From Pseudoxanthomonas mexicana (GTDB lineage Bacteria > Pseudomonadota > Gammaproteobacteria > Xanthomonadales > Xanthomonadaceae), in contig NZ_LSIF01000065.1 in NCBI RefSeq assembly GCF_001556105.1, positions 101,689 through 165,688 on the forward strand: a stretch of 64,000 bases of DNA, in the 5' to 3' direction. Numbering within the stretch: position 1 is the stretch's first letter; each line of letters opens with the position of its first letter. The notes beneath the pieces are model-generated. The model ran no database searches and was not told the DNA's origin. It was given only the letters and a program-made list of their open reading frames with translations. The position numbers were made by a program, and so were the translations under genes. Shown here piece by piece: positions 49,513 to 58,729 of this stretch.

Positions 49513-52500
49513 ATGATGCGCCGACTCCTCGTTCTTTCCATCGCCCTCGCCCTGCAGACCGCGACCGCCACCGTCGCCGCCCGGCAGACGAACGTCGCGA
49601 CCGACGCCATCCCCGCGCAATCCCTCGACAGCGCGCTCAACACGCTGTCGCGGCAGACCGGCCTGCAGTTCGTCTACAACGCACAGTCCGGCAATCCGCG
49701 TACGCGCGCGGTGCCCGCCGGGCTATCGTCCGACCAGGCGCTGGCGCACCTGCTGGAAGGCACCGGCCTGCGCTTCCGCTATCTCAACGCCGGCACCGTG
49801 ACCATCGAAGCCGACAGCGCCACGACGCCGGCCGCACCGGCTGCACCCACGCAGACGCCGGCGCCGACGGCCTCCGCGGCCAGCCCAACGACGCAAGCCG
49901 TCGACGCGCAGGAACTGGACAGCGTGGAAGTGGTCGGCAGCTACAGCCGCAGCCTGGAACAGGCGGTCGACCTGAAGCGCTACACGGTCGGCTTCTCCGA
50001 TTCCATCGTCGCCACCGACGTCGCGGATTTCCCCGAACAGAATCTCGCCGAAGCGTTGCAGCGCATGCCCGGCGTGACCATCGAGCGCAACAAGGGCATG
50101 GGCAGCAAGGTCAACGTCCGCGGCCTGCCCTCGGAGTACACCCACGTCTCCATCAACGACCTCGCGACGGCCTCCGGCAGCGGCGGACGCGATGTCGAGT
50201 TCGACCTGTTCGCCTCCGAGATCATCCAGCAGGTCACGGTGCAGAAGTCACCGACGGCCGCCGACGAGGAAGGCGGCATCGCCGGCTCGGTGAAGATCTC
50301 CACCGCGCGCCCGTTCGACTACAACGACCGCAAGCTGGTGCTCTCCGCCGAAGGCGCGCACAACTCGATTTCCAGGGAGACCGACCCCAAGTTCGCCTTC
50401 CTCGCCAGCGACACCTGGGGCGACTGGGGCGCACTGGTGTCGTTCTCGTATGCGCAGCGCACCAACCGCACCGATTCCACCTCGGGCATCAACTTCCGCC
50501 CGATGTCGCGCTTCCTCGGTGCCTCCGGTACGCGCGGTTCGCAGGCCGAAGCGGTGATCGAGCGGGATACCGGCCGGGTCATCGACAACCGCGCCGACAC
50601 CGCCGAGAGCAACCTGATCGTGTTCCAGGACAAGGTGGGCGACCGCGTCTACCTCAACGACCAGAAGAAGTGGGGCGCCACCACCTCGCTGCAGTACCGG
50701 CCCAGCCGCACCTTCAGCCTGACCTTCGACGCCATGGTCGGCGGCTACGACACCACCGAGGACGAATACGACGCCGCGGCGTACTCCGCGTCCAGCCGCA
50801 GTACGCTGGACACGATCTACGAATACGACGACACCACGCTGTCCGACTACGGCATGCTGGTGCTGCGCGACGTGTCGTACACCGCCACCCAGCACGAGTT
50901 CCTCAGCAAGGAACGCATCAACGAAACCGCCTACGGCCAGTACAGCCTCGCGCTGGACTGGAACAACGACCTCTGGGACATCGACGCCATGGTCGGCTAC
51001 TCCGGCGCCGAGAAGACGCTGGACTACTCCAACCTGAAGCATGTCGCCTACGCGCCGTCGCGCACGCGCTGGACCGGCCGTAGCGGCGAGACGATCCCCA
51101 GCGCCACGTCCAACGGCTTCGACATGTACAACTCGCCCTCGCGCTACCTGTTCGAGGCTTACGAGACCACGCTGGAAAAGATCAACGACGACAAGTACGC
51201 CGCGAAGCTGGACGTCACGCGCAAGCTCGACCTGCCGTTCCTGCCCGCACTGCGCAGCGTGCAGTTCGGTGGCCGCTACACCGACCGCAGCAAGGAACGC
51301 CAGTACGGCGAGCTGAAGATCACCGGCCCGTCCGCCGGGGACACGTCGTGGGTCAACACCCGCACGCTGGCCGACAGCCCGCTGCAGGGGATCGGCGACA
51401 TCGTCCCCGGTGGCGCCTACAGCGTGAAGGACCTCGACTGGCAACAGGTCTCCAACGACTTCGCACGCGGCTACTTCCGCTATCCCGGCTTCTACACACC
51501 GTTCGACAACGCCCAGTACTACCGCGTCGACGAAGGCGTCGCCGCCCTGTACGCGATGACCAACTTCGACTTCAGCCTGGGTCGCGTGCCGGTGACGGTG
51601 AACGCCGGCGCGCGTTACGTCGACACCTCGGTGACCTCGTTCGGCTACCACCCGGTGCAGAATCCCGACGGCAGCACCGGCTACAGCGGCACGCCCGTGT
51701 CCAGCGACGGCGGATACAGCGACGTACTGCCCAGCTTCAACCTGACCGCGGAACTCGCCGATGGCCTGCTGCTGCGCGCCGCCGGCTCCGAAACGCTGAT
51801 CCGCCCCGCGCTGACCGATGTCGCCTACAAGCGCACGGCGAGTTGGAGTTCGTTCCGCTTCACCGACGGCAACCCGGACCTGAAGCCGACCTACGCCAGG
51901 CAGGCGGAAATCGGCCTGGAGAAGTACCTGGACAACGGCGGCCTGCTGGCGGCGTCGTACTTCCGCAAAAGGATCGATGGCGTGGTGGTCAACGCGCTGA
52001 CCGGCGTGGTCGAGGACGTCGCCGTCTACAACGCCAACGGCACGCTCAACGGCTACTACGACTTCGACGTCTACCAGCCGGTGAACGCCAAGGGCTCGTA
52101 CGACGTCCAAGGCATCGAGCTGATCGCGAACCTGCCGCTGGCCGCGCTGCATGCGTCGCTGGACGGCTTCGGCATCAACGCCAACTACACGATGCTGGAC
52201 AGCTCGCTGGCGGGCGAATCCGACCTCGGCATCCGCACGCCGATGCCGGGCCTGTCCGAGAAGAGCTGGAACCTGACCGCGTACTACGAGCATGCACGCT
52301 TCGACGCCCGCATGTCCTACAACAGCAAGAGTGCATACGTGGAATCGATCGGCTACAACATGTATCCGATCTGGCGCGATGCCTATGGCCAGCTGGACGT
52401 GTCGATCGGCTACCGCATCAACGACCACCTCAAGGTGAGCCTGAAGGGCATCAACCTGACCGACGAAGCCACCAGCGGCTACACGATGGATCCGTCGTTC

Positions 52501-52560
52501 CCGACGATGTACGAGAAGTCAGGCCGACGCATCAGCCTCGGCCTGCGTGCCGATTTCTGA
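49513..52560 (+). CDS. TonB-dependent receptor with STN signalling domain
   Basis: The 1015-residue outer-membrane transducer has a signal peptide (LLVLSIALALQTATATVAAR), an STN domain (NTLSRQTGLQFVYNAQ, TGLRFRYLNAGTVTIE), an Ala/Pro/Thr linker, the plug (AEALQRMPGVTIERNKGMG, VNVRGLP) and the 22-strand barrel ending in GLRADF. The STN domain contacts FecR to report substrate. The substrate is unknown; the plug is of the type common in Xanthomonadaceae carbohydrate or iron receptors. Confidence 0.94.
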   Translation: MMRRLLVLSIALALQTATATVAARQTNVATDAIPAQSLDSALNTLSRQTGLQFVYNAQSGNPRTRAVPAGLSSDQALAHLLEGTGLRFRYLNAGTVTIEADSATTPAAPAAPTQTPAPTASAASPTTQAVDAQELDSVEVVGSYSRSLEQAVDLKRYTVGFSDSIVATDVADFPEQNLAEALQRMPGVTIERNKGMGSKVNVRGLPSEYTHVSINDLATASGSGGRDVEFDLFASEIIQQVTVQKSPTAADEEGGIAGSVKISTARPFDYNDRKLVLSAEGAHNSISRETDPKFAFLASDTWGDWGALVSFSYAQRTNRTDSTSGINFRPMSRFLGASGTRGSQAEAVIERDTGRVIDNRADTAESNLIVFQDKVGDRVYLNDQKKWGATTSLQYRPSRTFSLTFDAMVGGYDTTEDEYDAAAYSASSRSTLDTIYEYDDTTLSDYGMLVLRDVSYTATQHEFLSKERINETAYGQYSLALDWNNDLWDIDAMVGYSGAEKTLDYSNLKHVAYAPSRTRWTGRSGETIPSATSNGFDMYNSPSRYLFEAYETTLEKINDDKYAAKLDVTRKLDLPFLPALRSVQFGGRYTDRSKERQYGELKITGPSAGDTSWVNTRTLADSPLQGIGDIVPGGAYSVKDLDWQQVSNDFARGYFRYPGFYTPFDNAQYYRVDEGVAALYAMTNFDFSLGRVPVTVNAGARYVDTSVTSFGYHPVQNPDGSTGYSGTPVSSDGGYSDVLPSFNLTAELADGLLLRAAGSETLIRPALTDVAYKRTASWSSFRFTDGNPDLKPTYARQAEIGLEKYLDNGGLLAASYFRKRIDGVVVNALTGVVEDVAVYNANGTLNGYYDFDVYQPVNAKGSYDVQGIELIANLPLAALHASLDGFGINANYTMLDSSLAGESDLGIRTPMPGLSEKSWNLTAYYEHARFDARMSYNSKSAYVESIGYNMYPIWRDAYGQLDVSIGYRINDHLKVSLKGINLTDEATSGYTMDPSFPTMYEKSGRRISLGLRADF

Positions 52561-52666
52561 GCCCCTGCGTCGCTCCCAGGGGCGACGCATGCCTTCCCCG
52601 CCTGGCCACTTCAGCAGTGGCCCGGCACGTGCGGCGCGGTCTTCCGTGCCGCCCCCAGGAGTATCG

Positions 52667-54067
52667 ATGCCGCGTCCCCTGTTCTGCCTCGCCCTGCTGG
52701 CCCTTCCCACCTTCGCGCTCGCGGCCGATGACCACGGTCGTCGCTGGCAACCCGGCGATCATCACGTGCACAGCGAGTGGAGCGTGGACTGGGACAGCAC
52801 TACCACGCCGCCCACGCCGGTGCGCGGCGGCGATTCGCCCTACACGCGCAGCGACAACGCGCGCCAGGCATCGAAGTTCGGATTGACGTGGATGGTGCAC
52901 ACCGACCACGGTGGTCCCGGCCATTCGGCGGTGACGCGCGACCACGCCTTTCCCGCGCTGGAACAGGCGCGTCGCGACGTTCCCGCGCTGATCCAGTTCA
53001 ACGGCATGGAGTTCGACGTGCCGGCCGCGGAACACGCATCGCTGATCATTGCGCCGAGCGCGCGCGAACGCGACGAACTGGTCGAGATCGAGCGCCGCTT
53101 CAGCCGCAGCGAACCGGTCGACGGCGTGCCGCGCGACGACGGCCAGACCATGCTCGACGCGCTGGCGCACATGCGCGACCTGCCTTCGCCACCGCTGATG
53201 TTCGTCAACCATCCCTCGCGCACCGCCACCGGCGTGGGCGTCTGGGGCAAGGTCGATCCCCTCGAACTGCGCGGCTGGCACGACCGCGCACCGCGTGTGC
53301 TGGTCGGCATGGAGGGCGCGCCCGGCCACCAGGCGATCCGCAGCGAGCGCGGTCTCTACCGCAACAAGGCGGCGCCGACGTTCGGCGGCTTCGACCAGAT
53401 GACCACGCAGGTCGGCGGCGTGTGGGACACGCTGCTGGCCGAGGGACGGCGCTTCTGGATCACCGCGAGTTCCGATTCGCACGTCAACCTGCGCGACGGC
53501 GGACGCGACTATGACCCGGGCGAATACAGCAAGACCTACGTGTGGGCGCGGCCCGACGCCGACGACATCCTCGATGGTCTTCGCCACGGCCGCATGTTCG
53601 CGGTCACCGGCGATCTGATCGATGCGCTCGAACTGACGGTGCGCCAACCCGGCCACCCCACGCGCCAGGCGACGCTCGGCGAAACACTCGCACTGCCTGC
53701 AGGCGCGACGATGCGCATCGAACTGCGCGTGCGGCAGCCCGGTCGACCCAATCCCCATGGCGATCGGCCCGCGCTGGCGCAGATGGAACTCATCGTCGGC
53801 ACGCCCGGCGACGACGGTACGCCGGTGATGCAGACCCGTCGCTGGACGCCGGACCGCTGGCGCAACGAGGCCGCGTGGCGCGTCGCCACGTGGGAACTGC
53901 CGGTACCCGCGCGCGGTGCGTTCGTGCGTGCGCGCGGCGGCAGCACGCAGGACACCACGCCGCTTCCCGACGTGCCCGGCGAGGATCCGTGGCAGGACCT
54001 CTGGTTCTATTCCAATCCGGTCTTCATCGGCACGGCAGGGTCGAACGGCGCCGCGGCGGGGCGCTGA
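52667..54067 (+). CDS. Secreted PHP-domain (CehA/McbA-type) metallohydrolase
   Basis: The 466-residue product has a signal peptide (LALLALPTFALAAD) from ATG 52667, with AGGA upstream. The PHP-type metal site shows GDHHVHSEWSVD, MVHTDHGG, FNGMEFD, VNHPSR and ASSDSHVN. Members hydrolyse phosphoesters or carbamates. It follows the TonB receptor by 106 bases and may process the imported or surface-bound substrate. Confidence 0.85.
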   Translation: MPRPLFCLALLALPTFALAADDHGRRWQPGDHHVHSEWSVDWDSTTTPPTPVRGGDSPYTRSDNARQASKFGLTWMVHTDHGGPGHSAVTRDHAFPALEQARRDVPALIQFNGMEFDVPAAEHASLIIAPSARERDELVEIERRFSRSEPVDGVPRDDGQTMLDALAHMRDLPSPPLMFVNHPSRTATGVGVWGKVDPLELRGWHDRAPRVLVGMEGAPGHQAIRSERGLYRNKAAPTFGGFDQMTTQVGGVWDTLLAEGRRFWITASSDSHVNLRDGGRDYDPGEYSKTYVWARPDADDILDGLRHGRMFAVTGDLIDALELTVRQPGHPTRQATLGETLALPAGATMRIELRVRQPGRPNPHGDRPALAQMELIVGTPGDDGTPVMQTRRWTPDRWRNEAAWRVATWELPVPARGAFVRARGGSTQDTTPLPDVPGEDPWQDLWFYSNPVFIGTAGSNGAAAGR

Positions 54068-54496
54068 CGCCAGGACAGCACGCGTTCACGCCACGGTGTG
54101 ATCGCGTGCGCAGTTCGTCCGCTTCCCGCGCTTCGCGTTGACGCGATCTTTGCGAACCGCACGCGATACTGCGGGCGTGGTCGGTGCTGCAGCAGCAGCC
54201 TGCCGGATCCAGCTGGAACAGCCACGGCGACCACACGGATACCGTTGTACGAAGCCCTAGCTTCGTCCAGCCTGGCTGCACGTGCGTCCCCTCCGATAGG
54301 ATCGCTGGCGCGGTATCCGCTTCACCGGTGCAGGACAACGAAACGCATGGCCTCAGCCACGCGTTTCGTTCCTGTGTGCAGCGCCGCTTTGCGGGCACGG
54401 TAATCCGACGCGCCCGGTACGTGATCCACCGTAGGCGGCCCTGTTCCAGCGCGCTCCGTGCATGGGATGGCGCGCGGCGATGCGCGCGCGCCGCCC
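54068..54496. other. Gene-free, highly structured 429-bp stretch
   Basis: No convincing gene is seen. Two strong hairpins are present: ACGAAGC-ccta-GCTTCGT (54249-54266) and a longer one at 54337-54370 in which AACGAAACGC and GCGTTTCGTT flank an inner stem TGGC-ctca-GCCA with one A/C mismatch. Neither has a T-run. The two flanking genes converge here. Confidence 0.6.
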
Positions 54497-54988
54497 TCAT
54501 CCGCGCAGATCGACGTCCGCCACCTTGTCCTGGTAATCCTCTTTCGGATCGACACCGAGCAGCAGCTTCACGCCGGCCAGCAGGCTCTGCTCGTTCAGCC
54601 AGATTTCCGCGTGTTCGGGATCGAAGCGCAGCAACGCCAGCTTCGGATCTTCCTTGCCCCCTTCGTACCAGGCGGCGACGAACGGATTCCACAGGCGTTC
54701 GATCACGGCACGGTCGTCGTCGCGCACGACCGATCCCTGCAGGCTGGCGAAGATATCGTGCCCCATCGACGCGAACGTGGCGACGGCGCGCTGTGGCGTG
54801 CGCGTGCGTTGCGCCAGCAGGTTGTCCGTCGCGGTGAAGATCCACAACGGCCCCCGCCCCTCGTGCTCGAGCAACGCGGTCATCGGCCGCGTGTGTCCAT
54901 CCTCGCCACCATCGAGTCCGATCATCACCGTCCGGTCGGACTTGATCGCCTTCCACAGCTTCCTTTCCAGTTCCTCGGGGGTATGCAT
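54497..54988 (-). CDS. Pyridoxamine-phosphate-oxidase-like general stress protein
   Basis: The 163-residue protein resembles the general stress protein 26 group of the flavin-binding split-barrel fold: ELERKLWKAIKSDRTVMIGL, RPMTALLEHEGRGPLWIFTATD, ERLWNPFVAAWYEGG. Members bind FMN or a related cofactor. ATG 54988 is chosen; the upstream extension is not family-like. A role in stress response is inferred from the family. Confidence 0.85.
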   Translation of the reverse strand: MHTPEELERKLWKAIKSDRTVMIGLDGGEDGHTRPMTALLEHEGRGPLWIFTATDNLLAQRTRTPQRAVATFASMGHDIFASLQGSVVRDDDRAVIERLWNPFVAAWYEGGKEDPKLALLRFDPEHAEIWLNEQSLLAGVKLLLGVDPKEDYQDKVADVDLRG

Positions 54989-55209
54989 GGCGTGCTCCGA
55001 TGAGGGGATGCGCAGACGGTAGGCGGGGCGATGTGGTGTCGCCGTCAAGAACGCGCAATGCCCGTCAGCCCGCCCTCATCTTCGTTATGCGCACGTCACG
55101 GCTTCCGAACCGCTGCATGAACGCGCAACGTCGAACAGTGGATTTTTCACCGCTCGTTCGCATCCCGCCGCGCAGGCTGGCACCGCGATACCCACCCAGG
55201 AGATCCATC

Positions 55210-55569
55210 ATGACGACCTCACGCATCCTACTGTCGCTCGGCTTGCTGTCGGTGATGTCCGCCGCCGGGGCGCAGGCCTATGGTCCACAGGACGAAGGCC
55301 GCCGTTTCAGCGACGGCAGCAAGGTCGAATGCCGCAACGTGGAAGTGCAGAAGAACAGCCGTGACCCGAATCGCGTGGCCGGCACCGCCATCGGTGCCGT
55401 CGTCGGCGGCCTGCTGGGCAACCAGGTGGGCAGCGGCAACGGCAAGAAGGTCGCCACGGTCGGCGGTGCCATCGCCGGCGGCGCGATCGGCCGCAAGGTG
55501 CAGGGCAACAGCCAGGAACACAAGGGCAACCGCGTCGTCGAACGTCGTTGCGAGCGCGTCTACCGCTAA
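55210..55569 (+). CDS. Glycine-zipper 2TM-domain outer-membrane-type protein
   Basis: The 119-residue protein has a signal peptide (LLSLGLLSVMSAAGAQA), a short cysteine-bearing region (GSKVECRNVEV) and a glycine-zipper 2TM domain (RVAGTAIGAVVGGLLGNQVG, KVATVGGAIAGGAIGRKV). Proteins of this kind resemble SlyB/OsmB/Rick_17kDa antigens and stabilise the outer membrane. AGGAGA lies before the ATG. A terminator follows. Confidence 0.87.
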   Translation: MTTSRILLSLGLLSVMSAAGAQAYGPQDEGRRFSDGSKVECRNVEVQKNSRDPNRVAGTAIGAVVGGLLGNQVGSGNGKKVATVGGAIAGGAIGRKVQGNSQEHKGNRVVERRCERVYR

Positions 55570-55597
55570 GCGCGCCTGCTCCCCGGGACAGGTGCCG

Positions 55598-55632
55598 GCG
55601 CCCGCAGCCCCTGGCTGCGGGCGCTTCTTTTT
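55598..55632 (+). terminator. Rho-independent terminator after the glycine-zipper gene
   Basis: An 11-bp perfect stem GCGCCCGCAGC / GCTGCGGGCGC is followed by TTCTTTTT. Confidence 0.93.
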
Positions 55633-55659
55633 GTCCGCTGAGGACCGCCGTGCCTGTCG

Positions 55660-57765
55660 CTAGCCGTGCGTCCCGGACGCGGCGGGCAACGCATGCAGCA
55701 CCTGGTCGGACATCTCCTCGACCGCACGCGGCTTGCCGATGTAGTAGCCCTGCAGGCGGCTGCATCCCATCGACGCCAGCATCTGTTTCTGCTCCAGGGT
55801 CTCGACGCCTTCGGCCACCACTTCCATGCCCAGTTGCTGGCCGAGCATCACCACCGACTGCACGATCGCCGCATGCCGCGAGCCGGTGGTCATCTGCCGC
55901 ACGAACTGGCGATCGATCTTCAGTTCGTGCGCCGGCAGGTAGGCCAGGTAGGACAGGCTGGAATAGCCGGTACCGAAATCGTCCACCGAGATGCGCGCAC
56001 CCACCGCCACCAGCTGCGTCAGCACTTCGACCGTGCGCTCGGGTTCCAGCATCGCCATCGACTCGGTGATCTCCAGCGTCAATGCGCCGGGCGGCAGGCC
56101 ATGCCGGCGCATCGCCGAGGCCACCTGCGCCACCAGGTAATCGCCGCGCACCTGCACCGGCGACAGGTTCACCGACACCGTCGGCACGCGCGCACCGGCG
56201 CGACGCCACGCCGCCCATTGGCGGCAGGCTTCATCCAGCACCCACTGGCCGAGGTCGACGATCAGGCCCACGCGCTCGGCCAGCGCGATGAAGCGGTCCG
56301 GCATCACCAGCCCCAGGCGCGGATGCTGCCAGCGCACCAGCGCCTCCATGCCCGCCATGCCGTTGTCCAGCGCGCGCACCTGCGGCTGGTAATGCAGCAC
56401 CAGCTGCCGGCGTTCCAGCGCCTTGCGCAGTTCATAGGTGAGCTGCAGCTGGCCCTGAACTTCATCGCCCATCGATGGCGCATACAGTGCCAGCCCGTTG
56501 CGGCCGGCCTGCTTGATGTAATACATCGCCGCGTCCGCGTGCGCGATCAAGGCCTGCGCGTCTTCGCCATCGCCGGGATACAGCGCGATGCCGACGCTGG
56601 CGCTGACCACCACGTCGTCGTTCTCCGCCAGCCGCGCCGATTCGGCCAGGCTGGCAAGCAGGCGTTCGCCGCGTGCGGTGGCGTCGCCCGCCTGCGATAC
56701 CGTCGTGACCACGACGAACTCGTCGCCGCCCAGGCGCGCCACCGTGTCGCCGGGCAATGCCGTGCGCTGCATGGTGTCGGCCACGCGCACCAGCAGCGCA
56801 TCGCCCACGTGGTGGCCGAAGGCATCGTTGACGCCCTTGAAGCCGTCCAGGTCGATGAACAGCACGGCGAAGCGGTCGCCCTGCAGCTGCGCCTGCAGGA
56901 TGCGGTCCTGCAAGGCATCGATCAGCAGCAGCCGGTTCGGCAACCCGGTCAGCGCGTCGTGCATCGCCAGGTGGGTCAGTTGCCGGTTGGCCTGCTGCAG
57001 CGAATCGGACAGGCGCGCGGTGCGGTCATGCAGCAGCCGGTCCAGCGCGCTCGCCCCGATCGCGGTGCCCAGCACGGCGGCGTTCACCACCACCACCAGC
57101 CACGCCAGCGAATCCGGCGACAGCCCGTCACGCAGCGCGGCGCTGCAGATCGAACCGGCGGGAAAGTGCGCCGCGGCCATGCCCGTGTAGTGCATGCCGA
57201 CGATGGCCACGCCCATCACGCCGGCGGCGAGCAGGCGGTGCAGGCGTTCGTGGTGCGCGTTGTCGCGCAGGCGATACGCGATGGCCAGCGCCGCACCGGC
57301 GGCGACGATGGCGATCAGCAACGACGCGCCGAACCACAGCGGCCGGTAGATGATCTCCGGGTTCATCCGCATCGCCGCCATGCCGATGTAATGCATCGCC
57401 GCGATGCCCAGCCCCATCACCACCGCGCCGCTGAGCAGGCGCAGCCGAGTGACATGGTCGCGGGTGACCAGCCACAGCGCGTAGCCGCTGGCGGCGACCG
57501 CCAGCAGCAGCGACAGCACGGTGATGCCGATGTCGTAGCCCAGCCGGATCGGCAGGCGCAGCGCCAGCATGCCGATGAAGTGCATCGACCACACGCCGAT
57601 GCCCATCGCCAGCGCACCGCCGGCCAGCCACCAGCGGCGGGCGACCGGGTCGCTGGCGCGGATGCGTCCGGTGGTCTTCAGCGCGGCATACGAGGCCACG
57701 ACGGCCACGGCGAACGACGTGACCACCAGTTCCGGCACATAGGTCGCAACAAGCCCTGCTTCCAT
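55660..57765 (-). CDS. MHYT-GGDEF-EAL cyclic-di-GMP enzyme
   Basis: The 701-residue membrane protein has an MHYT sensor with three repeats (WSMHFIGMLAL, AAMHYIGMAAM, VGMHYTGMAAA), likely binding a gas via metal, then GGDEF (LGGDEFVVV intact; DALTGLPNR) and EAL (GMEALVRW, DDFGTGYSSLSYL, VAEGVET). Both catalytic signatures are complete, so it may make or degrade c-di-GMP. The start at 57765 (EAGLVATYVPELV) fits MHYT proteins and has AGGGA upstream; the ATG at 57813 is an alternative adding 16 residues. Confidence 0.92.
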   Translation of the reverse strand: MEAGLVATYVPELVVTSFAVAVVASYAALKTTGRIRASDPVARRWWLAGGALAMGIGVWSMHFIGMLALRLPIRLGYDIGITVLSLLLAVAASGYALWLVTRDHVTRLRLLSGAVVMGLGIAAMHYIGMAAMRMNPEIIYRPLWFGASLLIAIVAAGAALAIAYRLRDNAHHERLHRLLAAGVMGVAIVGMHYTGMAAAHFPAGSICSAALRDGLSPDSLAWLVVVVNAAVLGTAIGASALDRLLHDRTARLSDSLQQANRQLTHLAMHDALTGLPNRLLLIDALQDRILQAQLQGDRFAVLFIDLDGFKGVNDAFGHHVGDALLVRVADTMQRTALPGDTVARLGGDEFVVVTTVSQAGDATARGERLLASLAESARLAENDDVVVSASVGIALYPGDGEDAQALIAHADAAMYYIKQAGRNGLALYAPSMGDEVQGQLQLTYELRKALERRQLVLHYQPQVRALDNGMAGMEALVRWQHPRLGLVMPDRFIALAERVGLIVDLGQWVLDEACRQWAAWRRAGARVPTVSVNLSPVQVRGDYLVAQVASAMRRHGLPPGALTLEITESMAMLEPERTVEVLTQLVAVGARISVDDFGTGYSSLSYLAYLPAHELKIDRQFVRQMTTGSRHAAIVQSVVMLGQQLGMEVVAEGVETLEQKQMLASMGCSRLQGYYIGKPRAVEEMSDQVLHALPAASGTHG

Positions 57766-57956
57766 GGAACGTCCCTGGCACTCCTCTTCTGACAGCTTCA
57801 ACGGCGTGGCCATTCAAGAATGAAGGCGTGCGCCGACAACCGGCGTCAGCGTGATCCATTGTGCGGACCCTGTCACATAACGACCGCTGCGCATGCCGCG
57901 GCGGCGGCGATGCCGGGCGTATGTGCGCCGTCCTTGCCCTCGCCTCCGCCCCCGCG

Positions 57957-57972
57957 TATAACGCCCGTTATA
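57957..57972. promoter_or_regulatory. Operator-like palindrome before the AbrB/Doc toxin-antitoxin genes
   Basis: TATAACG-cc-CGTTATA is a 7-bp perfect inverted repeat, 18 bases before the antitoxin start, in otherwise GC-rich sequence. The position and AT content suit an antitoxin-bound operator overlapping a promoter. Confidence 0.6.
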
Positions 57973-57989
57973 ACGCTTGGAGGCATCCC

Positions 57990-58211
57990 GTGAAGCTCAA
58001 GATCACCACCATCGGCAATTCCGCCGGCGTCATCCTGCCCCGCGAGCTGCTGGCACGCCTGCGCCTGGAGAAGGGCGACGAACTTCACGCGCTGGAAACC
58101 CCTGACGGCATCCGCCTGACCGTCTACGACCCCACGGTGGCCGAGCAGATGGAGATCGCCGAGCAGGTGATGCGGGAGCGCCGCACCCTGCTCAACAAGC
58201 TCGCACAGTAG
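57990..58211 (+). CDS. AbrB/MazE-type antitoxin
   Basis: This 73-residue protein has the swapped-hairpin DNA-binding fold: LKITTIGNSAGVILPRELLARLRL, of which the key part is TTIGNSAGVILPRELL. The C-terminal helix (AEQMEIAEQVMRERRTLL) should wrap the toxin. GTG with a GGAGG site is the start. It is 8 bases before a Doc-type toxin gene. Confidence 0.9.
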   Translation: MKLKITTIGNSAGVILPRELLARLRLEKGDELHALETPDGIRLTVYDPTVAEQMEIAEQVMRERRTLLNKLAQ

Positions 58212-58219
58212 GAGCGGCC

Positions 58220-58648
58220 ATGATCACCTGGATCAGCAGGACGCTGGCCCTCGCCATCCACGACCGGCAACTCGCCGAACATGGTGGCGGCACAGGCGTG
58301 CGCGACGAAGGACTGCTCGAATCCGCGCTTGCACGCCCACAGCAGTTGTTCGCATACGGCGACCCCACTCCGGATCTGGCGCAGCTCGCGGCAAGCGTGG
58401 CGCACGGCCTTGCGCGCAATCATCCTTTCGTCGACGGCAACAAGCGCACCGCGGCGGTCGCCTGCGAAGTCTTCATCGTGCTCAATGGTGGCAGGCTCAG
58501 TGCGACGGACGTTGAGCTCTACCCACAGTACCTGGGACTCTCCGAAGGCTCGATCAGCGAGACCGGGTTCGCCGACTGGCTGCGCCCGCGCATCGCGATG
58601 GCGGCGACCGGCAAGGTGCAGGAATCGCCGGCACGTTACGCGCGCTGA
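58220..58648 (+). CDS. Death-on-curing (Doc/Fic family) toxin
   Basis: The 142-residue Fic-fold protein carries the Doc motif HPFVDGNKRTA (HxFxDGNKR), needed in Doc to phosphorylate EF-Tu, and the N-terminal ALAIHDRQLAEHGGGTGVRD lead. The antitoxin is encoded 8 bases upstream. The active-site motif is intact, so the toxin should be active. Confidence 0.92.
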   Translation: MITWISRTLALAIHDRQLAEHGGGTGVRDEGLLESALARPQQLFAYGDPTPDLAQLAASVAHGLARNHPFVDGNKRTAAVACEVFIVLNGGRLSATDVELYPQYLGLSEGSISETGFADWLRPRIAMAATGKVQESPARYAR

Positions 58649-58729
58649 CGGCTCAATGCTTCGTCAGGCAACGTGATCCGCAGGGTGGGCTCCGTCGGTC
58701 GCAACGGAGCGCACCCATGCCGGCATTCG

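Noticed and set aside
50248..52428. 726-codon minus-strand frame opposite the TonB receptor
   Set aside because: Shadow frame with no motifs; the receptor gene has complete domain structure.
54184..54837. 217-codon plus-strand frame across the gene-free stretch
   Set aside because: The product is Arg/Ala-rich with no motif, and its second half is antisense to the flavin-fold stress gene.
55666..57792. 708-codon plus-strand frame opposite the GGDEF-EAL gene
   Set aside because: His/Gln/Arg-rich shadow of the real gene on the other strand.
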